DNA of 64,000 nucleotides from Pseudorhodoferax sp. Leaf265 (lineage in GTDB: Bacteria > Pseudomonadota > Gammaproteobacteria > Burkholderiales > Burkholderiaceae_C): NCBI RefSeq assembly GCF_001422365.1, contig NZ_LMMT01000037.1, forward strand, positions 62,001-126,000, written 5' to 3'. Below the pieces are notes generated by a model. The model did not search any database. It was not told the origin of the DNA and was given only the letters and a program-made list of their open reading frames with translations. A program made the position numbers and the translations under genes. Within the stretch, counting starts at the first letter, position 1. The number at the start of each line of letters is the position of its first letter. Shown here piece after piece: positions 53,685 through 63,368 of the stretch.

Positions 53685-54509
53685 ATGCCCAGTCCATCCC
53701 ATGCCCTGCGCCAGCCCGGCGCCCGCGATCCGTTCGGCCTGCACCTGCGCCACTGGCGCCAGCACCGGCGCATGAGCCAGCTGGACCTGGCCAACGAGGC
53801 CGAGATCTCCACGCGGCACCTGAGCTACGTGGAGACCGGCCGCGCCACGCCCAGCCGCGAGATGGTGCTGCGCCTGGCCGAGCGGCTGGAGGTGCCGCTG
53901 CGCGAGCGCAATGCCTTGCTGGTGGCGGCGGGCTTCGCGCCCATGTACCGCCAGCGCGGGCTGGACGATCCGGCCCTGGCGGCCGCGCGGCGTGCCGTGG
54001 ACCTCGTGCTCAAGGGGCACGAACCCTATCCCGCGCTGGCGGTGGACCGGCACTGGCAGCTAATGGCGGCCAACGCCATCGTGCCTCTGCTGATGGCGGG
54101 CGCGGCGCCCGAGTTGCTGCAGCCGCCCGTCAACGTGCTGCGGCTCTCGCTGCACCCGCAAGGGCTGGCCAGCCGCATCGCCAACCTCGCGCAGTGGCGC
54201 GCCCACCTGCTGGAACGGCTGCAGCAACAGATCGCGGCCACGGGCGACGCCGTGCTGCAGGCGCTGCACGACGAGCTGGCAGCCTATCCGGTGGGCGACG
54301 CCGGCCATGCGGCCACGGCGGGAGGCGGGGAACTGTCCAGCGTGGTCGTGCCGTTCCAGCTGCGCACGGAGGCCGGCGTGCTGAGCTTCATCAGCACCAC
54401 GACGATCTTCGGCACGCCCGTGGACGTGACCTTGCAGGAGCTGGCGGTGGAGTCGTTCTTTCCGGCCGATGCGGCGACGGCCCAGGCGCTCGCGGCGTTG
54501 AAAGCCTGA
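53685..54509 (+). CDS. XRE-family regulator with MmyB-like ligand domain
   Basis: A 274-residue regulator. The helix-turn-helix is at about 22-75: LRHWRQHRRMSQLDLANEAE then ISTRHLSYVETGRATPSREM. The C-terminal part (PALAVDRHWQLMAANAIVPL, RLSLHPQGLASRIANLAQWR) is the PAS-like MmyB/MLTR ligand-binding domain found in regulators of the Streptomyces MmyB type, which often bind fatty acids. ATG 53685 is preferred over ATG 53634. It is divergent from the small membrane protein and probably controls it. Its stop abuts that of the toxin gene. Confidence 0.9.
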   Translation: MPSPSHALRQPGARDPFGLHLRHWRQHRRMSQLDLANEAEISTRHLSYVETGRATPSREMVLRLAERLEVPLRERNALLVAAGFAPMYRQRGLDDPALAAARRAVDLVLKGHEPYPALAVDRHWQLMAANAIVPLLMAGAAPELLQPPVNVLRLSLHPQGLASRIANLAQWRAHLLERLQQQIAATGDAVLQALHDELAAYPVGDAGHAATAGGGELSSVVVPFQLRTEAGVLSFISTTTIFGTPVDVTLQELAVESFFPADAATAQALAALKA

Positions 54510-54947
54510 TCAGTCCAGGCTGGCCAGATGGGTCTGGGCCGCTGCGCCCAGCTTCGCATCGAAGGTGGCCAAGGGGGCTTTGAGCTCTGCGGCCAGCCAG
54601 AGGTAGGCGGCGTCGTAAGCACTCAACTGGTAACGCACGGCCAGGTCCAGCACCGGCGCGGGTTGCACGTCGTGCAGCGTGAGCTGCAGCTGGGAGAAAG
54701 CACTCAGGCCGTCCTGGGCCACTTCTGTTTGGCCTTGCTTGTACTTCTTGAGCGCCACGCTGGCGATCTCCAAGTTCAGCAGGTGTGGCGCATGCAGGGT
54801 CCGGCCTTCCATGGCGACCTGCGCCTGCGCTTTCCACTCTTCCTGGAACACCCGGCCAGCGACGACGCTGCAGTCCACCACCAGCGGCGGCTGCACGAGG
54901 TAGTGGGCTGGCGGCTCCGCCACATAAGGCGGTGGTGGCGCGCTCAC
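54510..54947 (-). CDS. PIN-domain ribonuclease toxin (VapC/FitB-like)
   Basis: A 145-residue PIN protein. The acidic active site is visible: Asp in LVVDCSVVAGRVFQEE, Glu in LLNLEIASVALKKYK, Asp in LSAYDAAYLWLAAELK and Asp in PLATFDAKLGAAAQ, the D-E-D-D arrangement of metal-dependent RNases. The start is a GTG at 54947 whose last bases overlap the antitoxin stop (GTGA), the typical coupled order with the antitoxin first. GGAGCGGGACGCG precedes it. The target RNA is unknown. Lower GC than the surrounding genes suggests acquisition by transfer. Confidence 0.88.
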   Translation of the reverse strand: MSAPPPPYVAEPPAHYLVQPPLVVDCSVVAGRVFQEEWKAQAQVAMEGRTLHAPHLLNLEIASVALKKYKQGQTEVAQDGLSAFSQLQLTLHDVQPAPVLDLAVRYQLSAYDAAYLWLAAELKAPLATFDAKLGAAAQTHLASLD

Positions 54948-55237
54948 CGCGCGTCCCGCTCCGCCCGGATGATGTCCACGCCCCTGGATACCCCGGTAAC
55001 CGGGTTCGGGTACTTGGCATCCAGTTCGGCCGCAATCTGAGCGACCGTCTTCCATCCCTGGACACGACCGCTTGTCGACACCGTGGCATGTGGCATGGCC
55101 ACCGGCGTGGTGCCCATCACGGCGTTTTCAAGGATAGCCATCAGTTCGCCTTGCAGCGAGCGGTGGTTGCGCGCGGCACGCTGGCGTAGCGCCTCAGCCC
55201 AGACCTCGGGCACGTCCTTGACAGACAGATTTGGCAT
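54944..55237 (-). CDS. Antitoxin, FitA-like ribbon-helix-helix
   Basis: A 97-residue protein. The N-terminal MPNLSVKDVPEVWAEALRQR and AARNHRSLQGELMAILENAV match FitA/Arc-type RHH antitoxins, where the strand NLSV contacts DNA and the helices dimerise. The C-terminal part (VAQIAAELDAKYPNPVTGVS) should wrap the PIN toxin. ATG 55237 is chosen because a perfect operator dyad lies seven bases upstream; the longer frame from 55291 would run through it. The complex probably represses its own operon through that site. Confidence 0.86.
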   Translation of the reverse strand: MPNLSVKDVPEVWAEALRQRAARNHRSLQGELMAILENAVMGTTPVAMPHATVSTSGRVQGWKTVAQIAAELDAKYPNPVTGVSRGVDIIRAERDAR

Positions 55238-55243
55238 ATTGGC

Positions 55244-55270
55244 TCCAAAATGGATCGGTTCCATTTTGGA
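55244..55270. promoter_or_regulatory. Toxin-antitoxin autoregulatory operator
   Basis: TCCAAAATGGA (55244-55254) and TCCATTTTGGA (55260-55270) form a perfect 11-bp dyad with a 5-base spacer, immediately upstream of the FitA-like ATG. Position and symmetry are those expected of a TA-complex operator. Confidence 0.75.
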
Positions 55271-55307
55271 TCTTTGGACGGTGTGCGTCAAGCGAATGCA
55301 AGGGCCG

Positions 55308-56726
55308 CTACCACCCTCCGCCCAGCGCCAGGAATACGCCCACCTGGTCGTCCGCCAGCTGCGCGTCCGAGGCCGCGAGCGCCGCTTCGCTGGCCGCCAT
55401 CACGCGTTCGGCGTCCAGCGCGTCGAGGTAGCCGGTCTTGCCGTTCTGGTAGAGCTGGCGCGCCTGCGCGGCCACGCTGGCGCTGTCGTCGCGCGCGGCC
55501 TGCAGGGCCGCATGGCGGTCGAGCTCGCGGGCGTAGACCACCAGCGCGGTCTCGGTCTCGCGCAGCGCCGTCAGCACAGTGCCATCGAAGCGGGCCAGGG
55601 CCGCGCGCGTGCCGGCCTCGGCCTGGGCGATGCGGGCCTGGGCCACGCCGGTGTTGGGCACGGTCCAGGAGATCAGCGGGCCCAGGCTCCAGCTGAAGGT
55701 GTCGCCGCGCGCGAAGCCCGATGCCGCGCCGACCGAGCCGGCCGACAGGCCCAGCGTGACCTTGGGGTACAGATCGCCGATGGCCACGCCGATGCGCGCC
55801 GTGGCCTCGGCCAAAGCGCGCTCGGCCTGGCGGATGTCGGGCCGGCGGCGCAGCAGCGCGGCGCCGTCGCCCACGGGGATCGCGCCCGCGACCTGCGGCG
55901 GCGTGGCGCAGCCGGCCACGTCGCGCGGAAAGTCCTGCGGCAAGGCGCCCGTCAGCGTGGCGAGCCGGTACAGCGCGCCCTGGCGCTCGGCCTGCAGCGG
56001 CGGCAAGGCCGCGTTCAGTTGCTGCAGCTGGGCGCGGGCGCGTGCGGCGTCGATGCTGCCGGCGCGGCCGGCCTGTTGCAGCCGCTCGGTCACGCCCAGG
56101 GCCTCGCGTTGCAGTTGCACCGACTTTTGCGCGGCCTGCAGCCGCAGCCCGCTGGTGCAGGCCTGCGCATAGGCGCGCGCCGTGGCGGCGGCCACGTTCA
56201 CGCGCACGAGGTCCACGGCGGCCTGCGCGCCGGCCGTGCCGGCCTCGGCCGCCTCGATCGCGCGGCGGATCTGGCCGACCCAGTCGACCTGGTAGGACAG
56301 CGACGCATTGGCGCCGTAGTGCACGGCGTTGGGCGGCACCTGGTCCTTCTGCAGCAGCGACAGGCCCGAGACATGGCCGTACGAGGGGCCGCCGCTGAGG
56401 CCGATGCCGGGCCTGGTCGCGCCGCCGACCTCGGCCTCGACGGCCTGCATGCGCTCCAGGTTGGCCACGGCCTGGCGCAGGTCGGTGTTGTGCGTGAGCG
56501 CCTGGCCGACCAACCGGTCGACCACAGGGTCGTGCCACAGCCGCCACCAGTCCTGCGGCAGCGGTTCGGCCGAGAACGGCGCGGCCTGGGCGCCCGCGAA
56601 GGGCCCGGCGGCCGCCGGCTGGCTGGCCAGCGCCTCGGGCGGCTGGTGGTAGTCGGGGCCGACCGGCGCCGTGCTGCAGGCGGCCAGCGCCAAGGCGAGG
56701 GTGAGAGGGGCGAGGGCGCGGGCCAT
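55308..56726 (-). CDS. Outer-membrane efflux lipoprotein (NodT/TolC family)
   Basis: A 472-residue outer-membrane factor. The lipobox LAAC places the lipidated Cys at residue 17 (TLALALAACSTAPVG). Two OEP repeats are seen: WWRLWHDPVVDRLVGQALTH, NTDLRQAVANLERMQAVEAE and LLRRRPDIRQAERALAEATA; the tail QLYQNGKTGYLDALDAERVM and DDQVGVFLALGGGW are NodT-typical. It is the last gene of the MarR-FUSC operon and supplies the outer-membrane channel for the pump. Confidence 0.94.
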   Translation of the reverse strand: MARALAPLTLALALAACSTAPVGPDYHQPPEALASQPAAAGPFAGAQAAPFSAEPLPQDWWRLWHDPVVDRLVGQALTHNTDLRQAVANLERMQAVEAEVGGATRPGIGLSGGPSYGHVSGLSLLQKDQVPPNAVHYGANASLSYQVDWVGQIRRAIEAAEAGTAGAQAAVDLVRVNVAAATARAYAQACTSGLRLQAAQKSVQLQREALGVTERLQQAGRAGSIDAARARAQLQQLNAALPPLQAERQGALYRLATLTGALPQDFPRDVAGCATPPQVAGAIPVGDGAALLRRRPDIRQAERALAEATARIGVAIGDLYPKVTLGLSAGSVGAASGFARGDTFSWSLGPLISWTVPNTGVAQARIAQAEAGTRAALARFDGTVLTALRETETALVVYARELDRHAALQAARDDSASVAAQARQLYQNGKTGYLDALDAERVMAASEAALAASDAQLADDQVGVFLALGGGW

Positions 56727-56728
56727 GC

Positions 56729-57631
56729 TCAGCTCCTGGGCGCGGCGGCGGCCTCGACCACCTGCACCGTCACGGTCTGTCCGGCCACCAGGTGGGTGCC
56801 TTCGGGCAGCGGGTCCAGGCGCACGCGCACGGGCACGCGCTGGGCCAGCCGCACCCAGTTGAAGGTGGGCGTCACGCTGGGCAGCAGGTTGGCGCTGGTC
56901 GAGCGGTCGCGGTCGGCGATGCCGGCGGCCAGGCTCTCCACCGTGCCGCCCAGCACGCCGCCGCTCATGGGCGTCACGCGCACGCGGTCGCCGATGTGGA
57001 TGCGCGGCAGCTTGGTTTCCTCGAAGTAGCCCTCGACATACAGCGAGGCGGCATCGACCAGGGCCAACGCGGGCCGGCCGGCCGTGGCGTAGCTGCCCTG
57101 GCGCAGGTCCAGGTTGGTGATGAGGCCACCCACCGGCGCCCGCACCTCGGCGCGCGTGAGGTTGAGCTGCGCGGTGTCGCGCGTGACAGTGGCCTGCGCC
57201 ACGCCGGCCTGGGCCTGCTCGACGCGCATGCGGGTCTGCTCGCGCACCTCCTGCGAGACCAGGTTGCCGAGCGCCTGGTTGCGGGCATCCTCCCGCCGGG
57301 CCTGCGACAGCGCGACCTGCTGCGCGCCGAGCGCGGCCTGGGCCTGGCGCAGCGCGAGCAGGAAGCGTGCACGGTCGACCTCGAACAGCAGCGTGCCGCC
57401 GGCCACGGCCTGGTTGTCGGCCACCGGCACGGCCGTGACCAGGCCGGAGACGTCGGGAGCGATCTGCACGATGTTGGCGCGCACGCGGCCATCGCGCGTC
57501 CAGGGCGCGACCTCGTAGTGGTCCCACAGCCGCAGGGCGGCCCAGACGGCGGCAGCCGTCACGAGCAGGGTCAGCAGTACGCGGGCGGTGCCCACGGTCC
57601 AGGGATGCTTGAAGAAGGGGGCGGTTTTCAT
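56729..57631 (-). CDS. Membrane fusion protein (HlyD/AaeA-like)
   Basis: A 300-residue periplasmic adaptor with one N-terminal transmembrane helix (VLLTLLVTAAAVWAALRLW). The lipoyl-like half RANIVQIAPDVSGLVTAVPV, VADNQAVAGGTLLFEVDRAR and APVGGLITNLDLRQGSYATA flanks a helical hairpin of about 70 residues. It resembles AaeA, which works with a FUSC-type AaeB pump and a DUF1656 protein. Its ATG overlaps the DUF1656 stop (ATGA). Two bp separate it from the outer-membrane factor. Confidence 0.93.
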   Translation of the reverse strand: MKTAPFFKHPWTVGTARVLLTLLVTAAAVWAALRLWDHYEVAPWTRDGRVRANIVQIAPDVSGLVTAVPVADNQAVAGGTLLFEVDRARFLLALRQAQAALGAQQVALSQARREDARNQALGNLVSQEVREQTRMRVEQAQAGVAQATVTRDTAQLNLTRAEVRAPVGGLITNLDLRQGSYATAGRPALALVDAASLYVEGYFEETKLPRIHIGDRVRVTPMSGGVLGGTVESLAAGIADRDRSTSANLLPSVTPTFNWVRLAQRVPVRVRLDPLPEGTHLVAGQTVTVQVVEAAAAPRS

Positions 57632-57846
57632 GGTGAACCTGTTTGCAGAAGGTAGGCGGCCTGGCTGAGCCCGTAGAGCAGCAGCACGTACAGCGCCACG
57701 TCGAACAGCGCCGGATGCCAGATGTGGCGGTACAGGCCGGTGGCGGCCAAGAGGCGGCGCAGGCCCCACAGCACGCCCAGCGCGCCGAGTGCCAGCGGCA
57801 TCAGCCAGGGCATGTACAGGCCGTAGAAACTCAGCTCGCCGATCAT
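57628..57846 (-). CDS. DUF1656 small membrane protein
   Basis: A 72-residue protein with two transmembrane segments (MPWLMPLALGALGVLWGLRR and PALFDVALYVLLLYGLSQAA), preceded by IGELSFYGLYMPW, the usual DUF1656 opening. Such genes, like AaeX, always lie between FUSC and membrane-fusion genes in aromatic-acid efflux operons. It overlaps both neighbours by four bases (ATGA), indicating strict translational coupling. Confidence 0.92.
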   Translation of the reverse strand: MIGELSFYGLYMPWLMPLALGALGVLWGLRRLLAATGLYRHIWHPALFDVALYVLLLYGLSQAAYLLQTGSP

Positions 57847-59891
57847 GGTGTGGCTCCTTGCGCGAGTGGCTCTGCGCGGGGGAAGAGGTTGCGCCGCAGG
57901 CCGACCAGCGCGGCCACGGCGGCGTGCCATTCGGGCGCTGGATGCGACGTGGGGTGCGGTGCGGCCAGCGTGGCCTGCAGCGTGTCGTCCAGCGCCGGCA
58001 GCAGGGCGGAGGGCACGGGCGCGGCCGGGCCGCGGCTGCGCGCGCCGAAGAACGCCGCGATGGCGCCCAGCAGCTGGGCCGTCGCCGCCGCGGGCAGATG
58101 GGCACGGGCCTGCTGCAGCGTGACGATGTCCTTGCCCACGCGCAGGTCGCGCAGCGCGTCGTTGGTGGTGGCGTCCTTGCGGCCGTCGGCGGTGGTGATG
58201 CGCAGCGCCAGGAGGCCGATGCGGTCGAGCACGCGCACCGTGTAGCCATCGTCTTGCGGTGCGCGCGGGGCGGCGGCCATCTCGCCGAGCTCGCGCCAGA
58301 TCGCGCGCTGGATGCGGCGCGCGCTCCAGTCGGTGCCGACCGAGCGCATCAGGCCCGTGACGCGGGCCGCGGCCACGGCGCCCAGCGTCTGGGCCAGCGT
58401 GGCGTTCAGGAAGCCTACGATGTCGGCGTTGCCGGTGTCGTGCATGGCCAGCGTGCCGCCCAGTCCGCCCATCAGCATGGCCATGGCGGCCAGGAAGGTG
58501 GCCGGGCGCGCCATGTAGCACCCCAGCACCAGGAAGGCCGGCGCGCAGATCAGCACCAGCATGCCGAAGTCCTGCACCAGTGGCATCAGCACCAGCACAT
58601 ACAGCGCCGACAGCGGAATGGACCACAGCGTGTACTTGAGGAAAGCGTTGATCGCGGGCGCCGGGTCGTCCATGGTCGCGAAGAAGCAGCAGAGCACCGC
58701 GGCCATCATGGTGGCCACCGAGCCCGAAGGCCAGCCGGTCAGGATCCAGAACGCGCTGCAGAGGCAGACCACCAGCACTGCGGCCGCGCCCGACCACAGC
58801 GCCATGCCCACGTCGCGGTGCAGCACGCGGTGGCCCAGCGCCTGGTGGCGTGCCGGTGCGGCGCCCTGGAGGCCGGCGTCGATCTCCTGGCGCAGCGCGG
58901 TGCAGGCGGCCCAGCCGTCCACCAGCTCGCCCAGGCGGCAGGCCAGCGCGATGCGCAGGGCGCGCTGCCAGTCGCTCGCCGGGGTGTCCGCCAGGGCGTC
59001 GATGGCCGGGCGCAGCAGCGCGGCCGGGGCCGCGTGGGGCGCCTGCAGCCAGGTGCCGATGCGCGCCAGCAGCGCCGTCACGTCCGCGGGCAGCGCACCC
59101 GCGTCCTGCTCCAGCGCCTGCAGCCGGTCTTCCACGGCCGACAGCAGCGGCGTGAGCGCGGCCACGCGGTCCTGCATCGCGCCGATGGCTCCGGCGGTCC
59201 AGCGGAAGTGGGTGGTGTCGAACGGCACGTGGGTCGACAGCAGGCGCAGCTGCGTGATGTCGGCCGCGAGCCGGCGGCGGTCCAGGTCCAGCGCCTGGCC
59301 ACTGCTTTGGCCGTCCTGGCGCAGCAGGTCGCCTAGCCAGCGCCGCGCGTCGTGCAGCGTGTTGTCCAACAGGCCCAGCACGCTGGGCGCCAGGCTCTGC
59401 GGCAGCACGATGCTGTGCACCAACGTGGCGCAGACGATGCCGATCCAGATCTCCTCCACGCGCAGCGTGGCCGTGTCGAACAGGGTCTGTGGGGTCTCCA
59501 CCGAGGGAAAGCCGATCAGCGCGGCCGTGTAGCCGGCCAGCATGAAGACATAGGAGGCCGGCGAGCGGTCCAGCAACGAGAAGAACAGACAGGTGCCGAC
59601 CCACAGCGCCAGCGCCAGCGTCAGCAGCTCGGGCGCGGAGGACAGCGCGGGCACCAGCAGCAGCGTGGCGGTGCAGCCCAGCAGCGTTCCGAGGAAGCGG
59701 TAGATGGCCTTGGAGCGCACCGCCCCGGCCAGCGGATTGGCCACCACGTAGGCCGTCAGCAGCGCCCAGAACGGGCGCGGCAGGCCGGCCCGGCTGGCGC
59801 AGTACATGGCCAGCATGGCCGCGACGAAGCTCTTCAGCGAGAACACGAATTCCCCGCGCGTGAAGCGCGGCAGCGCGGGCAGCAGCCTCAT
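57843..59891 (-). CDS. FUSC-family inner-membrane efflux protein (AaeB-like)
   Basis: A 682-residue pump with two blocks of five to six transmembrane helices: FSLKSFVAAMLAMYCASRAG and VVANPLAGAVRSKAIYRFLG near the N terminus, then GMALWSGAAAVLVVCLCSAF and MLMGGLGGTLAMHDTGNADI. A soluble region of about 200 residues lies between. FRRFLGTLLG-type motif YRFLGTLLGCTATLLLVPA is typical of FUSC/YccS/AaeB. The family exports hydroxylated aromatic acids. ATG 59891 overlaps the MarR stop by ATGA. The acid exported here is unknown. Confidence 0.93.
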   Translation of the reverse strand: MRLLPALPRFTRGEFVFSLKSFVAAMLAMYCASRAGLPRPFWALLTAYVVANPLAGAVRSKAIYRFLGTLLGCTATLLLVPALSSAPELLTLALALWVGTCLFFSLLDRSPASYVFMLAGYTAALIGFPSVETPQTLFDTATLRVEEIWIGIVCATLVHSIVLPQSLAPSVLGLLDNTLHDARRWLGDLLRQDGQSSGQALDLDRRRLAADITQLRLLSTHVPFDTTHFRWTAGAIGAMQDRVAALTPLLSAVEDRLQALEQDAGALPADVTALLARIGTWLQAPHAAPAALLRPAIDALADTPASDWQRALRIALACRLGELVDGWAACTALRQEIDAGLQGAAPARHQALGHRVLHRDVGMALWSGAAAVLVVCLCSAFWILTGWPSGSVATMMAAVLCCFFATMDDPAPAINAFLKYTLWSIPLSALYVLVLMPLVQDFGMLVLICAPAFLVLGCYMARPATFLAAMAMLMGGLGGTLAMHDTGNADIVGFLNATLAQTLGAVAAARVTGLMRSVGTDWSARRIQRAIWRELGEMAAAPRAPQDDGYTVRVLDRIGLLALRITTADGRKDATTNDALRDLRVGKDIVTLQQARAHLPAAATAQLLGAIAAFFGARSRGPAAPVPSALLPALDDTLQATLAAPHPTSHPAPEWHAAVAALVGLRRNLFPRAEPLAQGATP

Positions 59892-60391
59892 GGTGCAGGC
59901 CGAGGGGAGGCCGGTGCGCGGCTGGGCATCACGCAACCCAGGCGCTGCTCCAGCGTGGCGAACACGCGCAGGCAGGCGGCCAGGTCTTCGTCGGGCACGC
60001 CCTCGAACAGACTGGCCCGCAGGTCGTGCAAGGTGGCCTCGATCTGGGCGCGCGCCGTGGCGCCGGCCGGGGTCAGGTGCAGGGTCTTGGCGCGGCGGTC
60101 GGCCGGGTCTTCGCGGCGCTCCGCGAGGCCGGCGGCCACGAGCTGGTCGAGCGAGCGCACCAGCGAGGCGGCCTCGATGCCCAGCAGCTCGGCCAGCTGG
60201 ACCTGGCGCACGCCGTCGCCCTGGCGGCCGATCATCACGAGCGGCCAGGCCATGGTGGCCGAGACGCCATGGTGGGCCACGGCCTTGTCGGCCGTGGACT
60301 TGTAGGCCCGCTGCAGCACCGACAGCAGCATGGTGGCCGCCATCAGCGCGGTCTCGCGCTCGGGCGGCAGACTCGGCGGGTGTTCGGACAT
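59888..60391 (-). CDS. MarR-family transcriptional regulator
   Basis: A 167-residue MarR repressor, first gene of the efflux operon. The winged helix is VRQVQLAELLGIEAASLVRS, LDQLVAAGLAERREDPADRR with the wing AKTLHLTPAGATARAQIE. MarR proteins release DNA on binding phenolic or aromatic acids, which fits the aromatic-acid-type pump it precedes. A dyad at 60394-60424 directly upstream is the likely operator. Confidence 0.93.
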   Translation of the reverse strand: MSEHPPSLPPERETALMAATMLLSVLQRAYKSTADKAVAHHGVSATMAWPLVMIGRQGDGVRQVQLAELLGIEAASLVRSLDQLVAAGLAERREDPADRRAKTLHLTPAGATARAQIEATLHDLRASLFEGVPDEDLAACLRVFATLEQRLGCVMPSRAPASPRPAP

Positions 60392-60393
60392 TT

Positions 60394-60424
60394 CGTTAGC
60401 GCTCTATTAATTAGCTTGCTAACG
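60394..60424. promoter_or_regulatory. MarR operator candidate
   Basis: CGTTAGC (60394-60400) and GCTAACG (60418-60424) form a 7-bp inverted repeat with the AT-rich CTATTAATTAG between them, all within 35 bp of the MarR ATG. The AT-rich core stands out against the surrounding GC and may also contain the -10 region. Confidence 0.6.
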
Positions 60425-60539
60425 ATTATAGGGGTTTACCCTTTTTCTTGCAGGGCACCCCGTGGGCGGAGGTCGTGGCGGACCAACGTGTGGGGCCGTT
60501 CAGCGCCGATCGACCCGGCTGGCACGCCGCGGTTCTGGT

Positions 60540-60655
60540 GGCCGCGGAGCAGGCCATGCCAGTGCACCCGCGGGGCCGGCTCTGCCGGACCGCTGGGTGC
60601 GCCCCTTGAGGGGGATGGGCCGGCTACACGCAGTGAGCCGGCCAAACGGGGTGGT
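60540..60655 (-). repeat. Dispersed intergenic repeat, copy 2
   Basis: On the minus strand it starts just after the asparaginase stop (GAACCACCCCGTTTGG), then CACTGCGTGTAG, CCCATCCCCCTCAAGGGG and TGGCCTGCTCCGCGG in the same order as at 18016-18136. The rest of the 264-bp gap to the MarR gene holds the operator and nothing else I can support. Confidence 0.75.
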
Positions 60656-62841
<2,186 letters not shown>

Positions 62842-62910
62842 GGGCTGCGGTGTGATGCGGCTGTCACATGCGGCCCGCACCATGGCTGTCTTTCAACCCA
62901 GGAGCCTTCG

Positions 62911-63234
62911 ATGCAGCACGCCCCCAGCTTCGCCCAGATCCTCGCCGCCGCCGACCTGGCCGACGGATTCATCGCCGAGATCCTCGACGCCGATCCGGCC
63001 CTGCTGGTCGGCAAGGTGGCCGACCAGGACAACAAGGACATTGCCAAGGCCGCGCGCAAGCTGGCCGAGTTCCGCAAGCACCTGATCGACGCGCTGGCGC
63101 TGCAGCCACTGGGCGGCGTCGATGTGGACGATGACTACGCCTTCGAGGAGGGCGAGGAAGAAGACGAGGAGGACGACGAAGAAGTCCAGGACGCGCAACC
63201 GGCCCCGGCCAAAGCCCGCGGCAAGCGCGCCTGA
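62911..63234 (+). CDS. Small acidic protein of unknown function
   Basis: A 107-residue protein. The first 70 residues look helical (FAQILAAADLADGFIAEILD; DIAKAARKLAEFRKHLIDAL). Residues about 75-92 are extremely acidic (EEGEEEDEEDDEEVQ), and a basic tail (AKARGKRA) follows, a polyampholyte pattern. No family is recognised. CCCAGGAGCCTTCG gives a good ribosome site before ATG 62911. Confidence 0.72.
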   Translation: MQHAPSFAQILAAADLADGFIAEILDADPALLVGKVADQDNKDIAKAARKLAEFRKHLIDALALQPLGGVDVDDDYAFEEGEEEDEEDDEEVQDAQPAPAKARGKRA

Positions 63235-63279
63235 ACACGGCCGCCCCTGTCGCCAAGGCGGTCTCCATGGCAGTGATTA

Positions 63280-63291
63280 AGGGTTAACCCT
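63280..63291. promoter_or_regulatory. 12-bp palindrome upstream of the PQQ dehydrogenase
   Basis: AGGGTTAACCCT is a perfect 12-bp palindrome 78 bp before the PQQ dehydrogenase ATG, just 5' of TTTTGCGAGAAT. It is an operator candidate. Confidence 0.4.
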
Positions 63292-63368
63292 CGGTTTTGC
63301 GAGAATGCCGGGCTCGCCGCAGCGGCCGCAACGCGCCGCTGCATGCCTTGCAAGCACCCGACTTCTCG

